DNA of 64,000 nucleotides from an uncultured Porphyromonas sp. (GTDB lineage Bacteria > Bacteroidota > Bacteroidia > Bacteroidales > Porphyromonadaceae). Position numbers and translations under genes: made by a program. A model generated the notes under the pieces. That model ran no database searches, had not been told where the DNA came from, and saw only the letters and a list, made by a program, of their open reading frames with translations. The stretch lies in assembly GCF_938039215.1 (NCBI RefSeq), contig NZ_CALHVI010000056.1, positions 124,001-188,000 of the forward strand, written 5' to 3'. The first letter of the stretch is position 1. The number at the start of each line of letters is the position of its first letter. Positions 51,958 through 61,013 of the stretch are shown one piece after another.

Positions 51958-52416
51958 TTAGAAAGAACCTACGATGAGGATCGTCACCAGGAGAGCAAGG
52001 ATAGCATAGAGCTCAGGGAAGACCGCCATGACCATGGTGGTGCTGAAGACATTCTCCCCATTACCAATCGCCTGAATACCATTGGCACAGACCTGAGCCT
52101 GACGGATCGAAGAGTAAGCACCGACGACACCGAGGATGATCCCTGCCCCGAGGATAGCCCAAGCGGCAAAGGTAGTGATGGGACCTGCTGCGATCAGCTT
52201 ATCAAGGGCAGCCTTAGCCATGAAGAAGCCAACGAAACCATAGAGCCCCTGTGAGCTTGGCAGAGCTGCCAGACCGATGTACTGCCCGAGGGCATCAGGG
52301 TTCTTCTTCATAGCACCGACGGCAGCATTACCGCAGATCGTCACACCTACGCTACTACCGATACCCGTCAGACCAACCATCAGCACAATGCCGAGGAAAG
52401 ACAACATCTCATTCAT
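51958..52416 (-). CDS. ntpK: V-type ATP synthase subunit K (rotor ring)
   Basis: The 152-aa proteolipid has four helices in two homologous hairpins and forms the membrane rotor ring of the V-type ATPase. The ion-binding region shows LPSSQGLYG (L52, S55, Q56) in the first hairpin, RQAQVCANG (Q106/Q108) and FPELYAIL with the essential E135 in the second. This resembles the ligand set of the Na+-binding Enterococcus NtpK (L61, T64, Q65, Q110, E139). Only one carboxylate per four helices, as in that protein. It is the last gene of the V-ATPase operon, 40 bp after subunit I. Confidence 0.93.
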   Translation of the reverse strand: MNEMLSFLGIVLMVGLTGIGSSVGVTICGNAAVGAMKKNPDALGQYIGLAALPSSQGLYGFVGFFMAKAALDKLIAAGPITTFAAWAILGAGIILGVVGAYSSIRQAQVCANGIQAIGNGENVFSTTMVMAVFPELYAILALLVTILIVGSF

Positions 52417-52456
52417 AATCTTTACTTGAGTTAAATGGAATTATTTGGTTTGTTTT

Positions 52457-54289
52457 TTACTTACGCTTGAAAGGAGTGTAGGGCTTACCTCCACCCTCAA
52501 ACTCACTATTCTTGTAGTACTCTACGAACGTCAGACGTAGCGGGTGAACGAAGGCACCGATCATAGCGATACCGAAGTTGATCCCGTGCCCGAAGACGAG
52601 GATGATGAGTGCAAGGATCCAGCCCATGATGTAGCTACCGATCCCAGCATCACTCCCCGAGGCGGGGAGACAAGACATAGCGAGCTGATTGAAGACGCTC
52701 CCTAGGATCCCCCCCGTCAGCCCGATGGCGAAGAGTCGGATATAGGAGAGTGAGTCTCCGAGAAGCCCCGAAGCAGTCTCATAGGTCTTCCACAGACCTG
52801 CACCGAGGTTGAAGAAAGGATTCTTCCCTGGGCTATTGTAGAAGAAGGCGACTAGGACCGAAAGTCCTGCTACACCATAGAGGAGGTAGGTCACAGGCTC
52901 TGGCAGTGTGAACTGCATCATCGGTAGAGCATAGATCAGCCCGACAGCTACCAGAAGGAGTACCCAAGCATAGCCAGCAAGTGAGTGCTTCCATCCCTTC
53001 TGCTTACCTGTCTTGTATGCTCCGACAGCCTTACCGAGCAGGATCTGCACCAGACCAATGACGACAGAGATCGTCATCAGATTATCCTGATTGAAGAGGT
53101 ATTCCTTGTTGTGAGCCCAGGGCAGTTCGATCCCGAAGATCCCCCCCATGAGCATTCCGACAACAAATGCTCCACCTCCGAGCCACTGGATAAGCCCTAC
53201 GATCGAATTGTCCCCTCCTCGATTCTTCAATCGCACGAAGGTCGATACGGCGAAGAGCACCAGTCCATAGCCCGCATCCCCAAAGCACATCCCGAAGAAG
53301 AGCATGAAGAAGGGGGCGATGAGTACCGTCTGGTCTAGCTCCTGATAGTTAGGTAGCGAGAAGAGACCCGTGATGAACTCAAAGCACTTGGTGAAGGCAT
53401 TATTCTTCAGCTGGATGGGCACACGCTCCGTCTCTGGATCGAAGTCCACCTGCTTGAAGTAATAGCCCCCCTTGCCGAGCTCCTCCTCAAAGGCCTTAGC
53501 ATGATCGGTAGGGACGAAGCCTTCCAAGAGAAGGAGCTTCTCCTCTGCTAGGCGATCAGCCTGCAGACGCACTGTCCCGAAGGTCAAGTGATTCTCCAGA
53601 TCAGTATCGTAGGCTTGAAGCTGAGCTTGCCACTCTGGGAAACTTGCCCGCAGTTGCTCGGTAGCTTGGTCTAAGGAAGCCTGCACTTCTTCCAGCTCCT
53701 GCTCTACACGATCGACACTGCGCTGAGGGCGACGGATAGCTTCAGCTTCGGGAAGATGAAGCGTCGTATCTAGGGAGCGAAGCAAGACGAAGTACTGACG
53801 ACCACTGACGACCTCGATAGGTACGACATCATGCATAGCACGGAAGCTTTCCGTAAACTGAGATACGGGGAGGGCATAGAAGTCCAGCGTGTAGCCGACC
53901 TCTTCAAGGCGAGTAAACGTACTGTCGTCAAAGACACCCCAAGGGCGAACCTCATCGGCCTCTACCCGTAGCGTCGTGATACGGTCGACAAGACGATGTC
54001 TTGCCTCTAGCTGCTCCTCAATCTGACTGATGAGTGCGCGTCCATCTACCTCTGTGGGTAGCTGTACTTGCTGTCCCGACTCAGAGGCGGGTCCTTCATA
54101 GGGGCGAAGCTCCTTGCGAAGAGCCACGATGTGCATACGCTCAGCCTGCAGAGCTTGTAGCTCCTCGACCTCCTTCGTAGACTTCTGCTCTCGGACGTGG
54201 ACGACTCCTAGCTCTCTGAGGCGCAGGAGGAAACCTTCATAGTCTCCATGGAAGACCAAGAAGGCATATTTATTCATTGGCTGAATCAT
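52457..54289 (-). CDS. ntpI: V-type ATP synthase subunit I (stator a-subunit)
   Basis: The 610-aa subunit has a soluble N-terminal half with long helical stretches (about 1-330) and a C-terminal half with about eight membrane helices. Typical segments are LIAPFFMLFFGMCFGDAGYGL near residue 350 and SYIRLFAIGLTGGILGSVFN near 515, the latter carrying the conserved Arg that faces the rotor. It forms the ion half-channels and stator link. Its start overlaps the subunit D stop by 4 bp. A second ATG four codons in is an alternative start. Confidence 0.92.
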   Translation of the reverse strand: MIQPMNKYAFLVFHGDYEGFLLRLRELGVVHVREQKSTKEVEELQALQAERMHIVALRKELRPYEGPASESGQQVQLPTEVDGRALISQIEEQLEARHRLVDRITTLRVEADEVRPWGVFDDSTFTRLEEVGYTLDFYALPVSQFTESFRAMHDVVPIEVVSGRQYFVLLRSLDTTLHLPEAEAIRRPQRSVDRVEQELEEVQASLDQATEQLRASFPEWQAQLQAYDTDLENHLTFGTVRLQADRLAEEKLLLLEGFVPTDHAKAFEEELGKGGYYFKQVDFDPETERVPIQLKNNAFTKCFEFITGLFSLPNYQELDQTVLIAPFFMLFFGMCFGDAGYGLVLFAVSTFVRLKNRGGDNSIVGLIQWLGGGAFVVGMLMGGIFGIELPWAHNKEYLFNQDNLMTISVVIGLVQILLGKAVGAYKTGKQKGWKHSLAGYAWVLLLVAVGLIYALPMMQFTLPEPVTYLLYGVAGLSVLVAFFYNSPGKNPFFNLGAGLWKTYETASGLLGDSLSYIRLFAIGLTGGILGSVFNQLAMSCLPASGSDAGIGSYIMGWILALIILVFGHGINFGIAMIGAFVHPLRLTFVEYYKNSEFEGGGKPYTPFKRK

Positions 54290-54903
54290 TGGGCTACCTC
54301 CTCTTCTTTGCTTTTACGCTTCTCGATATTGGTACGCATGATCTTCTGCGATGCCTTCGAGAGACTCTCTTCGTCCTCGATGAATCGCTTGATCTTGCGG
54401 ATAGCATCTTGATAGCCTGGGATCTGCACCTTCTCGAAGAGGTTCACCTTCTGGGTGGTCTTCTTACGAGCATGCTCTAGGAACTCCATCTTCAGACGAA
54501 GGAACTCCGCCTCAATCCCTGTAGTGGCAAGCGTCTTCAAGAGCTCAATCCCCTCGGCATACCAAGAGGGAGCATTGAAGATACTGAAGGGGCGTACCTC
54601 GTAGTGGATACCATCCAGCACGGGGAGCAGGACACCAGCAACCTTCTTCATTGAGAGGTCTACTCGATCCACTGTGATGAGCGAAGGATCGAACTCATCC
54701 CATAGACTGACCATGCCCTGATAGCCTCGGAGTTCGGCCTCGAGTTTAGCCTCGAGCTCCTCGACCTCTCGCTTGGTCTGCTTGACCTGCTGTCTGAGGG
54801 CGCTCTCCTTACTCTTAATCGTAGGCAAGGTGCGCAGACGCATCTTCAGCGCCTTCTCCTGCTGCTGTAGCGAGGTCTTATTGTATTGAAATCGTATCGC
54901 CAT
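54286..54903 (-). CDS. ntpD: V-type ATP synthase subunit D (central stalk)
   Basis: The 205-aa subunit is almost entirely helical with coiled-coil termini (KTSLQQQEKALKMRLRTLPT at the N terminus; EFLEHARKKTTQKVNLFEK at the C terminus), matching the central rotor shaft D that turns inside the A3B3 head. Length is normal. It overlaps subunit I by 4 bp and follows the peptidase E gene by 22 bp. Confidence 0.92.
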   Translation of the reverse strand: MAIRFQYNKTSLQQQEKALKMRLRTLPTIKSKESALRQQVKQTKREVEELEAKLEAELRGYQGMVSLWDEFDPSLITVDRVDLSMKKVAGVLLPVLDGIHYEVRPFSIFNAPSWYAEGIELLKTLATTGIEAEFLRLKMEFLEHARKKTTQKVNLFEKVQIPGYQDAIRKIKRFIEDEESLSKASQKIMRTNIEKRKSKEEEVAQ

Positions 54904-54925
54904 AAGTCATTTGATGGCTACCTAT

Positions 54926-55555
54926 TTATTCCTTAGTCACGATAGTGAGTTCACTCCCTCGCACTATGATCGCTTGATCATTCGTGATCGGTACGAGAGG
55001 AAGTTTATCGCCGTATGTAGCGAGGACCTTCTCTCCTACTTCTTCGAAGGGAAAACTCCTATAGTGAGGCAGTGGATATCTAGAGATTAGCCCTAGAGCT
55101 GCGAAGGATGCCAACTCGGATGCCACATGAGTCTCATCCATGAGCCGGACATACTCGATACTCGGAGCAAGTATCATCGCCCCAGCAGACTCCCCGATGT
55201 AAGGCTTACCACCCTCAATCTCTTCCTGGATAAGCTTATCAGCGCCCTTGCGCTTCAGCTCCTGAAGGAGATAAAAGGTATTACCTCCTGAGACGTAGAT
55301 CAGATCACCCTCTGAGAGCGTACTTCTGATCTCCTCCGATGAAGCCGTAGCGACATCAAGAGGTGCGACCTTTAGCCCCAGTTCCTCCAGACTCTCTTGC
55401 CCCAGCTTTACATACTCCTTGTAGGACTCTGGAGTACTAGCCGTGGGGATGAAGGTGACGACCTTCCCCTGTAGTTCTATTGGGCATGCTTGCTCAAATA
55501 GAGGAGCTACATCTGCAAATGAGGAGCAGAGGAAAAGGAATATGCTTGGGTTCAT
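54926..55555 (-). CDS. pepE: peptidase E-like (S51) hydrolase inserted in the V-ATPase operon
   Basis: The 209-aa protein belongs to the class I glutamine-amidotransferase-like S51 family of Asp-dipeptidases. It has VVTFIPTASTPESYKEYV, DLIYVSGGNTFYLLQEL and the nucleophile elbow IGESAGAMIL with Ser123; a His lies in RYPLPHYRSF. These enzymes cleave dipeptides with N-terminal Asp in the cytoplasm. It sits between subunits B and D, on the same strand, with gaps of 82 bp before and 22 bp after, so it is probably cotranscribed. I see no mechanistic reason for that placement. Confidence 0.88.
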   Translation of the reverse strand: MNPSIFLFLCSSFADVAPLFEQACPIELQGKVVTFIPTASTPESYKEYVKLGQESLEELGLKVAPLDVATASSEEIRSTLSEGDLIYVSGGNTFYLLQELKRKGADKLIQEEIEGGKPYIGESAGAMILAPSIEYVRLMDETHVASELASFAALGLISRYPLPHYRSFPFEEVGEKVLATYGDKLPLVPITNDQAIIVRGSELTIVTKE

Positions 55556-55637
55556 TCTCTATACTATTGGGCTCTCCTAGCTTTGCCACACCTCAAGAGC
55601 GATTCTTCCTGAGGAGCGGTGGTGTCGTGCTAGGCTC

Positions 55638-56960
55638 TTAGGCCTCAGGCCAATATTTATCGACGAGTTGCTGCTTGATGTTGACTTCAGCAGGTCGGAA
55701 GTACTTACCGAAGAGGCCCCATGCGGTGTCAAGCATCCCTTCGATATCGACATTAACGTCGATAGCTAGGAGCTCACGCGAATAGTCAGCTGCAAAGCGA
55801 AGGGTGCGCTCATCGTAGTCGGTTAGGTCGAAACCATTCTCCATCTTCGTCTGTGCACCTGCGGCATCGGAGAAGAGACGGACAGCGGCATTCATCACCT
55901 GTGGATGATCCTCACGAGTCTTCTTACCGATGACAAGCTGCTTGAGACGAGAGAGCGAACGGAAGGGGTCGATGATGACCTTACCCACACTCGAGTCACG
56001 ACGCAGATAGAGCTGCCCTTCGGTGATATACCCCGTGTTGTCAGGTACGGCATGCGTGATATCTCCCCCAGAGAGTGTCGTCACAGCGATGATCGTGATC
56101 GATCCTCCGTCTGGGAACTGCACTGCCTTCTCATAGATCTTAGCTAGGTCAGAGTAAAGCGAACCTGGCATAGAGTCCTTAGAAGGGATCTGGTCCATAC
56201 GATTCGACACGATCGCCAGAGCATCGGCATAGTTCGTCATGTCGGTCAAGAGGACCAGCACCTTCTCCTTCTTCTCCACGGAGAAGTACTCCGCAGCAGC
56301 GAGTGCCATATCTGGGATCAGAAGACGCTCAACAGAAGGGTCCTCCGTCGTATTGATGAAGCTGACGATACGGTCAAGCGCACCTGCATTGCTGAAGGTA
56401 TTCTTGAAGAAGAGGTAGTCGTCGTTGGTCATACCCATCCCCCCGAGGATGATCTTATCGCTCTTAGCACGAAGAGCTACCATCGCCATCACTTCATTGA
56501 AGGGCTGGTCAGGGTCTGCGAAGAAGGGGATCTTCTGCCCCGTCACAAGGGTATTATTGAGGTCAATACCTGCGATACCGGTAGCGATGAGTTCAGAGGG
56601 CTGCTCACGGCGAACGGGGTTCACCGAAGGACCACCGATCTCTACTTCCTTACCCGAGATAGCAGGACCGCCATCGATGGGTTCACCGTAGGCATTGAAG
56701 AAGCGACCGACGAGCTGGTCACCCACCTGAAGCGAAGGAGCCTTGCCTAGGAAGATCACTTCCGCATCCGTGGGGATACCTTCCGTACCGCCGAAGACCT
56801 GCAGAGTGACTTCTTCGTCCATGATACGCACGACCTGAGCTAGACGCCCATTGATCGTAGCCAGCTCCTCGTTGCCCACACCCGTAGCGCGGAGCATACA
56901 AGTAGCCTTGGTGATATTCTCGATCTTGGTATAAATCTTTTGGAATGCTTTTGCTGCCAT
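55638..56960 (-). CDS. ntpB: V-type ATP synthase subunit B
   Basis: The 440-aa non-catalytic subunit of the A3B3 head. It has the V-type B pattern: no P-loop, with PFFADPDQPFNEVMA in its place, plus LIATGIAGIDLNNTLVTGQKIP (read in two blocks), VLVLLTDMTNYADAL, DQIPSKDSMPGSLYSDLAKI and ITHAVPDNTGYITEGQ. Length is normal. It lies 8 bp after subunit A, indicating tight cotranscription. Confidence 0.95.
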   Translation of the reverse strand: MAAKAFQKIYTKIENITKATCMLRATGVGNEELATINGRLAQVVRIMDEEVTLQVFGGTEGIPTDAEVIFLGKAPSLQVGDQLVGRFFNAYGEPIDGGPAISGKEVEIGGPSVNPVRREQPSELIATGIAGIDLNNTLVTGQKIPFFADPDQPFNEVMAMVALRAKSDKIILGGMGMTNDDYLFFKNTFSNAGALDRIVSFINTTEDPSVERLLIPDMALAAAEYFSVEKKEKVLVLLTDMTNYADALAIVSNRMDQIPSKDSMPGSLYSDLAKIYEKAVQFPDGGSITIIAVTTLSGGDITHAVPDNTGYITEGQLYLRRDSSVGKVIIDPFRSLSRLKQLVIGKKTREDHPQVMNAAVRLFSDAAGAQTKMENGFDLTDYDERTLRFAADYSRELLAIDVNVDIEGMLDTAWGLFGKYFRPAEVNIKQQLVDKYWPEA

Positions 56961-56968
56961 AGCGCTCT

Positions 56969-58726
56969 TTAGTTTTTAGCTCGTTGGGAAATCAATTCTT
57001 CCGCTCTAGCTTCTTGGCGACGGAACTCTTCGCTGTCGAACTCAGAGTAGTTCATCTGCTTGAAGACATTGATCAGCTCCTTGAAGTACTCCGACACTTC
57101 GACGAAGCCCTCGAAGGAGAAGTTCATGCAGCAGACCTGCATCACACGACTGACCATGTATTCCTGACGCTTCAGTGAGCAGTTGCAGTCGATCGGGTCG
57201 AAGGCATCCTGCTGACAGATGATGAAGTCGATGAGTTCGGACTTCCAGAAGGTGACGTGGTAGTCCAAGGGCACACCATCGTCCCCGAGGATGTTGATCT
57301 GCTCAGCGATCTCCTTACCTCGGATGAGCCACTGCTTCATCTGATTGACCTTGTCGATCCAGCCTGATCCGATATGATCGCTGACGTAGTCTTGGAACTC
57401 TGGATACTCCAGATACTTCGAATAGCTATCGATTGGATTGACCGCTGGGTAGCGCTTACGGTCGGCACGCTCCTGCTCTAAAGCATAGAAGCAACGAGCT
57501 ACCTTCTTGGTGTTCTCAGTGACAGGCTCCTTGAGGTTACCCCCTGCAGGAGATACCGTCCCGATGAAGGTGACCGATCCAGTAGCACCATTCTTCAGAT
57601 GGACGAAGCCTGCACGAGCGTAGAAGTTCGCCACGATGGCAGAGAGGTCCATAGGGAAGGCATCGGGGCCTGGGAGTTCCTCGAGACGGTTAGACATCTC
57701 ACGCAGAGCCTGAGCCCAACGAGAAGTAGAGTCAGCCATCAGCAGTACCTTGAGACCCATGCTACGGTAGTACTCAGCGATAGTCATCGCCGTATAGACC
57801 GAAGCTTCACGAGCTGCCACAGGCATGTTGGAGGTATTAGCGATGATGATCGTACGCTCCATCAGAGGGCGACCGGTATTGGGGTCAAGGAGTTCAGGGA
57901 ATTCCTTGAAGACTTCCACGACCTCATTAGCACGCTCACCACAAGCAGCGATGATCACGATATCAGCCTCAGCCTGCTTACTGATCGCATGCTGGAGGAC
58001 CGTCTTCCCCGTACCGAAGGGACCAGGGATGAAGCCCGTACCACCCTCGACGATGGGGTTCATCGTATCGATCATACGTACCCCCGTCTCTAGGAGCTTG
58101 TGTGGGCGTGGCTTATCGGCATAGCAGGTGATCGGGCGCTTGACTGGCCACTTCTGCTTCATGGTGATGGCATGCTCCTGTCCGTCTTGGTCGAGGAGGA
58201 TCGCAATGGTATCCTTGACGGTGTACTTCCCCTCGCCTTCGAGGCTCTTGATGGTGTAGATCCCATCCATAGAGAAGGGGACCATGATCTTGATGGGCTG
58301 GAAGTTCTCCTCTACCTGACCAAGCCAAGAGCCAGCGGTGACACGATCACCGACCTGAGCAAGGGGCTTGAAGTCCCAGAGCTTGTCTCCATCAAGCGGG
58401 TAGGTATAGGTGCCTCGGCTGAGGAAGACCCCTTCCATCTTGTCGAGGTCATTCTGGAGTCCGTCATAGTTCTTAGACAGCATCCCTGGACCAAGCGTGA
58501 CCTCGAGCATGTGCCCTTCGAAGGTCACGGGGTCACCGATGCGCATCCCACGCGTGGATTCGAAGACCTGAGCATAGGCATTCTTACCACTGACTCTGAT
58601 GACCTCACTCATCAGAGGGACTCCTCCGACGGTGATATAGCATATCTCATTCTGAGCGACAGGGCCGTCTGCCTCGATAGTCACGAGGTTGGCGACGATA
58701 CCTTTTACACTACCTTTTGTTGCCAT
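56969..58726 (-). CDS. ntpA: V-type ATP synthase subunit A (catalytic)
   Basis: The 585-aa catalytic subunit hydrolyses or makes ATP. The P-loop GPFGTGKTVLQ is at 235-242 and the catalytic Glu is expected in IIAACGERANEV; VLLMADSTSRWAQALREMS and the non-homologous region near 110-200 are also typical of the A subunit. Length is normal. It lies 91 bp after the DUF2764 gene and 8 bp before subunit B. Confidence 0.95.
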   Translation of the reverse strand: MATKGSVKGIVANLVTIEADGPVAQNEICYITVGGVPLMSEVIRVSGKNAYAQVFESTRGMRIGDPVTFEGHMLEVTLGPGMLSKNYDGLQNDLDKMEGVFLSRGTYTYPLDGDKLWDFKPLAQVGDRVTAGSWLGQVEENFQPIKIMVPFSMDGIYTIKSLEGEGKYTVKDTIAILLDQDGQEHAITMKQKWPVKRPITCYADKPRPHKLLETGVRMIDTMNPIVEGGTGFIPGPFGTGKTVLQHAISKQAEADIVIIAACGERANEVVEVFKEFPELLDPNTGRPLMERTIIIANTSNMPVAAREASVYTAMTIAEYYRSMGLKVLLMADSTSRWAQALREMSNRLEELPGPDAFPMDLSAIVANFYARAGFVHLKNGATGSVTFIGTVSPAGGNLKEPVTENTKKVARCFYALEQERADRKRYPAVNPIDSYSKYLEYPEFQDYVSDHIGSGWIDKVNQMKQWLIRGKEIAEQINILGDDGVPLDYHVTFWKSELIDFIICQQDAFDPIDCNCSLKRQEYMVSRVMQVCCMNFSFEGFVEVSEYFKELINVFKQMNYSEFDSEEFRRQEARAEELISQRAKN

Positions 58727-58817
58727 GTATCCCTTGTTATTTAGCGCAGACCCAGACTAGGTGAAGGGCATGCGTATTCGGTTGAATTCTGTGTATTCTT
58801 AGTGAGGAGAGGAGGAA

Positions 58818-59792
58818 TTAGCGCTTCTGAGCCTTCTTGAATTCCTGTAGGACGTTGGCACTCTCGCCCTTGAGCGAGAGGACGATCTTACGGAAGGTGG
58901 CCTCCCCAGTCTTCTCATCCAGCTGCGACCAGCGCTCGAGGATGGAGAGACGGAGATAGTAGCAGAGCACATTGTCGATGTCGAAGATGCGGACGAAGGT
59001 CCAGTCATCCATCCACTGCCACTTCAGCAGGTCGATCAGACGCTCACGACGAGCGATGTCCCGCTCTTCGGCGATCTGAAGGACTTTAGGAAGATAAGGG
59101 AGAAGCTCACCGAGGTCGAAGTCCTTAGCCTTGGAGTGCAGGAGATTCTGCTCCACTTCACCCTGACCGACGATGTATCTCGAAGCATCCCAGCCCAGTC
59201 TGCAACAAGTGAAGACGGCGAGGATATTGCGGATATTCTTGTTCAAGCTGAACCATTCGCTGAGGAAGGCACTCCCCACAGCTCCGACGGAGTCGTAGTA
59301 ATAGCCCGTGAGTAGATCCTCGAGGAGCAAACGATCTGATCCGATCTCTTCAAAGCGAGAGGGGCGCACGTCGGCCTCTTCGGCGAAGTCTTCGGCCACA
59401 GCCTTGCGGAAGAAGAGATCGTAGACAAAGCGCACGATGTATGCAGGGAGCTCTCGGACGCGAGGGCACTTCTTGCCTGCAGCTGCTGCTTTAGCAACTC
59501 GCTGGAGAAGGCTCACAAAGAGCTCGTCTCTGCTGGGCTCAGTCTCTACGGGCCCGTAAGAAGGTTCCTGAGATTCCTCCTCCGTTTCTACTGGAGTGAG
59601 GTGTCCTTCGGCGATCCAGCTGAGGAGTTCCTTGTTGAGGGGCTCCATGCGGAGGATCTCCAGATAGGAGCGATCTCTCTTGGTCAAGATGGGTAACAGC
59701 TCTTCATAGAAAGCCTCTGTAGAGAAAGGAGGCTTGGGGGTATCCACCGTGACATTCGGCAGGCCTGATACCAGAGCGTAATACTTAGCCAT
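58818..59792 (-). CDS. DUF2764 protein of the V-ATPase operon (subunit C-like)
   Basis: The 324-aa, mostly helical protein matches the DUF2764 family, found in the V-ATPase operons of Bacteroidota, Chlamydiae and spirochaetes at the position of the central-stalk subunit C. Segments such as YALVSGLPNVTVDT at the N terminus, FFRKAVAEDFAEEADVRP and RNILAVFTCCRLGWDASRYIVG support this. The role as a C-subunit analogue is inferred from position and helical make-up. It starts 34 bp after subunit E. Confidence 0.82.
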   Translation of the reverse strand: MAKYYALVSGLPNVTVDTPKPPFSTEAFYEELLPILTKRDRSYLEILRMEPLNKELLSWIAEGHLTPVETEEESQEPSYGPVETEPSRDELFVSLLQRVAKAAAAGKKCPRVRELPAYIVRFVYDLFFRKAVAEDFAEEADVRPSRFEEIGSDRLLLEDLLTGYYYDSVGAVGSAFLSEWFSLNKNIRNILAVFTCCRLGWDASRYIVGQGEVEQNLLHSKAKDFDLGELLPYLPKVLQIAEERDIARRERLIDLLKWQWMDDWTFVRIFDIDNVLCYYLRLSILERWSQLDEKTGEATFRKIVLSLKGESANVLQEFKKAQKR

Positions 59793-59826
59793 GTGTGCTC
59801 TACATTATGTACTAATCTGTTCAGGA

Positions 59827-60417
59827 CTAGAAGAGCATCTTGGTCATCTCTGGACGGAGGAAACTCTTAAATAGTTCGATAAACTCGGATTCGCCGAACT
59901 GAACCTTGAAGCTCCCATCTTGTGGAGCGATCGTGAAGTCGGTAGGTTTGCCTGCTACAGAGCGGATCGACACGCCACGCTCCAGCAGAGCCTTAGCATT
60001 AGCAGCGAAGTAAGAGCGAAGGCCTTCTGCATCAGCCGTAGAGATCTCGATCCCACGATTGAGGTCGAAGCCTTCTGCTAGCTTGAGGATGAACTTCTGG
60101 ATGAAGGCCTGATCAGCAGTAAGCGCCTGGACATTAGCTCGAGCTACTTCGCCCTGGATCTGATCAGCGATGCTGCTCTTCAGTGAGTCGATGAGTTGGG
60201 AGGTGTAGAGCCGCAGCTCCGATTCGGTGTTTTTCTTGAGTTCGCTAGCGCGACGTTCGGCGGTCTTGACGATCTCGTCAGCTCGGCTTGCAGCCTCTGC
60301 TTCGATCTTCTTGGCTTTTGCTTCGGCCTCGGCGACGAGGCGATCAGCTTCAGCTTGGCCTTGTTGGACCCCCTCTTTGTAGATCTTCTCGGTCAGTTCT
60401 TGAATCTTTGCATCCAT
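59827..60417 (-). CDS. ntpE: V-type ATP synthase subunit E (peripheral stalk)
   Basis: The 196-aa subunit has a long charged N-terminal helix (EADRLVAEAEAKAKKIEAEA) and a globular C-terminal domain, as expected for the peripheral-stalk E subunit. Weak conservation is normal for the family, but the operon position is diagnostic. It is the first gene of the operon, preceded by a good promoter (60480-60509). Confidence 0.88.
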   Translation of the reverse strand: MDAKIQELTEKIYKEGVQQGQAEADRLVAEAEAKAKKIEAEAASRADEIVKTAERRASELKKNTESELRLYTSQLIDSLKSSIADQIQGEVARANVQALTADQAFIQKFILKLAEGFDLNRGIEISTADAEGLRSYFAANAKALLERGVSIRSVAGKPTDFTIAPQDGSFKVQFGESEFIELFKSFLRPEMTKMLF

Positions 60418-60479
60418 ATCTGATTGTATTTGCTTTGTCTACGATGCAGTGGGAGAAGAGCTCTTCACCCGTGCGGAAG

Positions 60480-60509
60480 CAAAGATAAGCAATTTATCCA
60501 TACGACAAA
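60480..60509 (-). promoter_or_regulatory. promoter of the V-ATPase operon
   Basis: On the minus strand TTTG (60506-60509), an 18-bp spacer and TATCTTTG (60480-60487) match the Bacteroidota -33/-7 consensus. It is the best complete promoter in the window and gives a leader of about 55 nt. Confidence 0.7.
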
Positions 60510-60711
60510 GAGTGTAAAGCCAAGGCAAAAAAACAAGTAATTCCAGCCCTCATCTCCGCCTAGTAGAGAGGGATAAAAAAGCCCTCAAGAAGGGGGCTAA
60601 ATACCCCTTAAAATTGACCTTAACAGCCCCTCTACGAAAAGCAAAAGATGGGCTCGGAAGAAGTAGCATGTACAGCCCCTTTCCTGCAGGATCTACGACA
60701 CCCCTAAAAAC

Positions 60712-60795
60712 GACCTACGGTAGGTCGCCTTTAAAACCCACTGTGGGTCGTCTCACCGACCTACCGTGGGTCGCATCGACGACCCACGGTAGGTT
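60712..60795 (+). repeat. four-palindrome element E (23-bp pitch)
   Basis: Four 15-mers are centred at 60719, 60742, 60765 and 60788, exactly 23 bp apart, with core triplets CGG, CTG, CCG, CGG. Flanks are AAAAAC on the left and TTTTATTT on the right, as in element C. The last unit lies 211 bp before the -7 box at 61006, the same distance as between element B and the pnp box. Confidence 0.9.
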
Positions 60796-61005
60796 TTATT
60801 TGGGCTCTTCCTAGAGTCGATCGTAATGGGTCATACGGATGCCCATCAACAGAGGGGTTCTCTCTAGGGCAATAAACTAATTGAATGGCGATTTCTCCTC
60901 CGACAGTTCTCCCCTACTTTGCTCTCTACAGGATAGAGGGAAATCATCAGAAAAAGTCATACCTACAGCCCTAGCTCCACAGGCCCAAATTACGAGGCAA
61001 ACGCA

Positions 61006-61013
61006 TATATTTG
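61006..61013 (+). promoter_or_regulatory. -7 box (TATATTTG) upstream of the unrecognised membrane protein gene
   Basis: Exact TAnnTTTG match 84 bp before ATG 61098. A TTG at 61011 that opens the reading frame lies inside the box and is therefore not the start. Confidence 0.45.
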
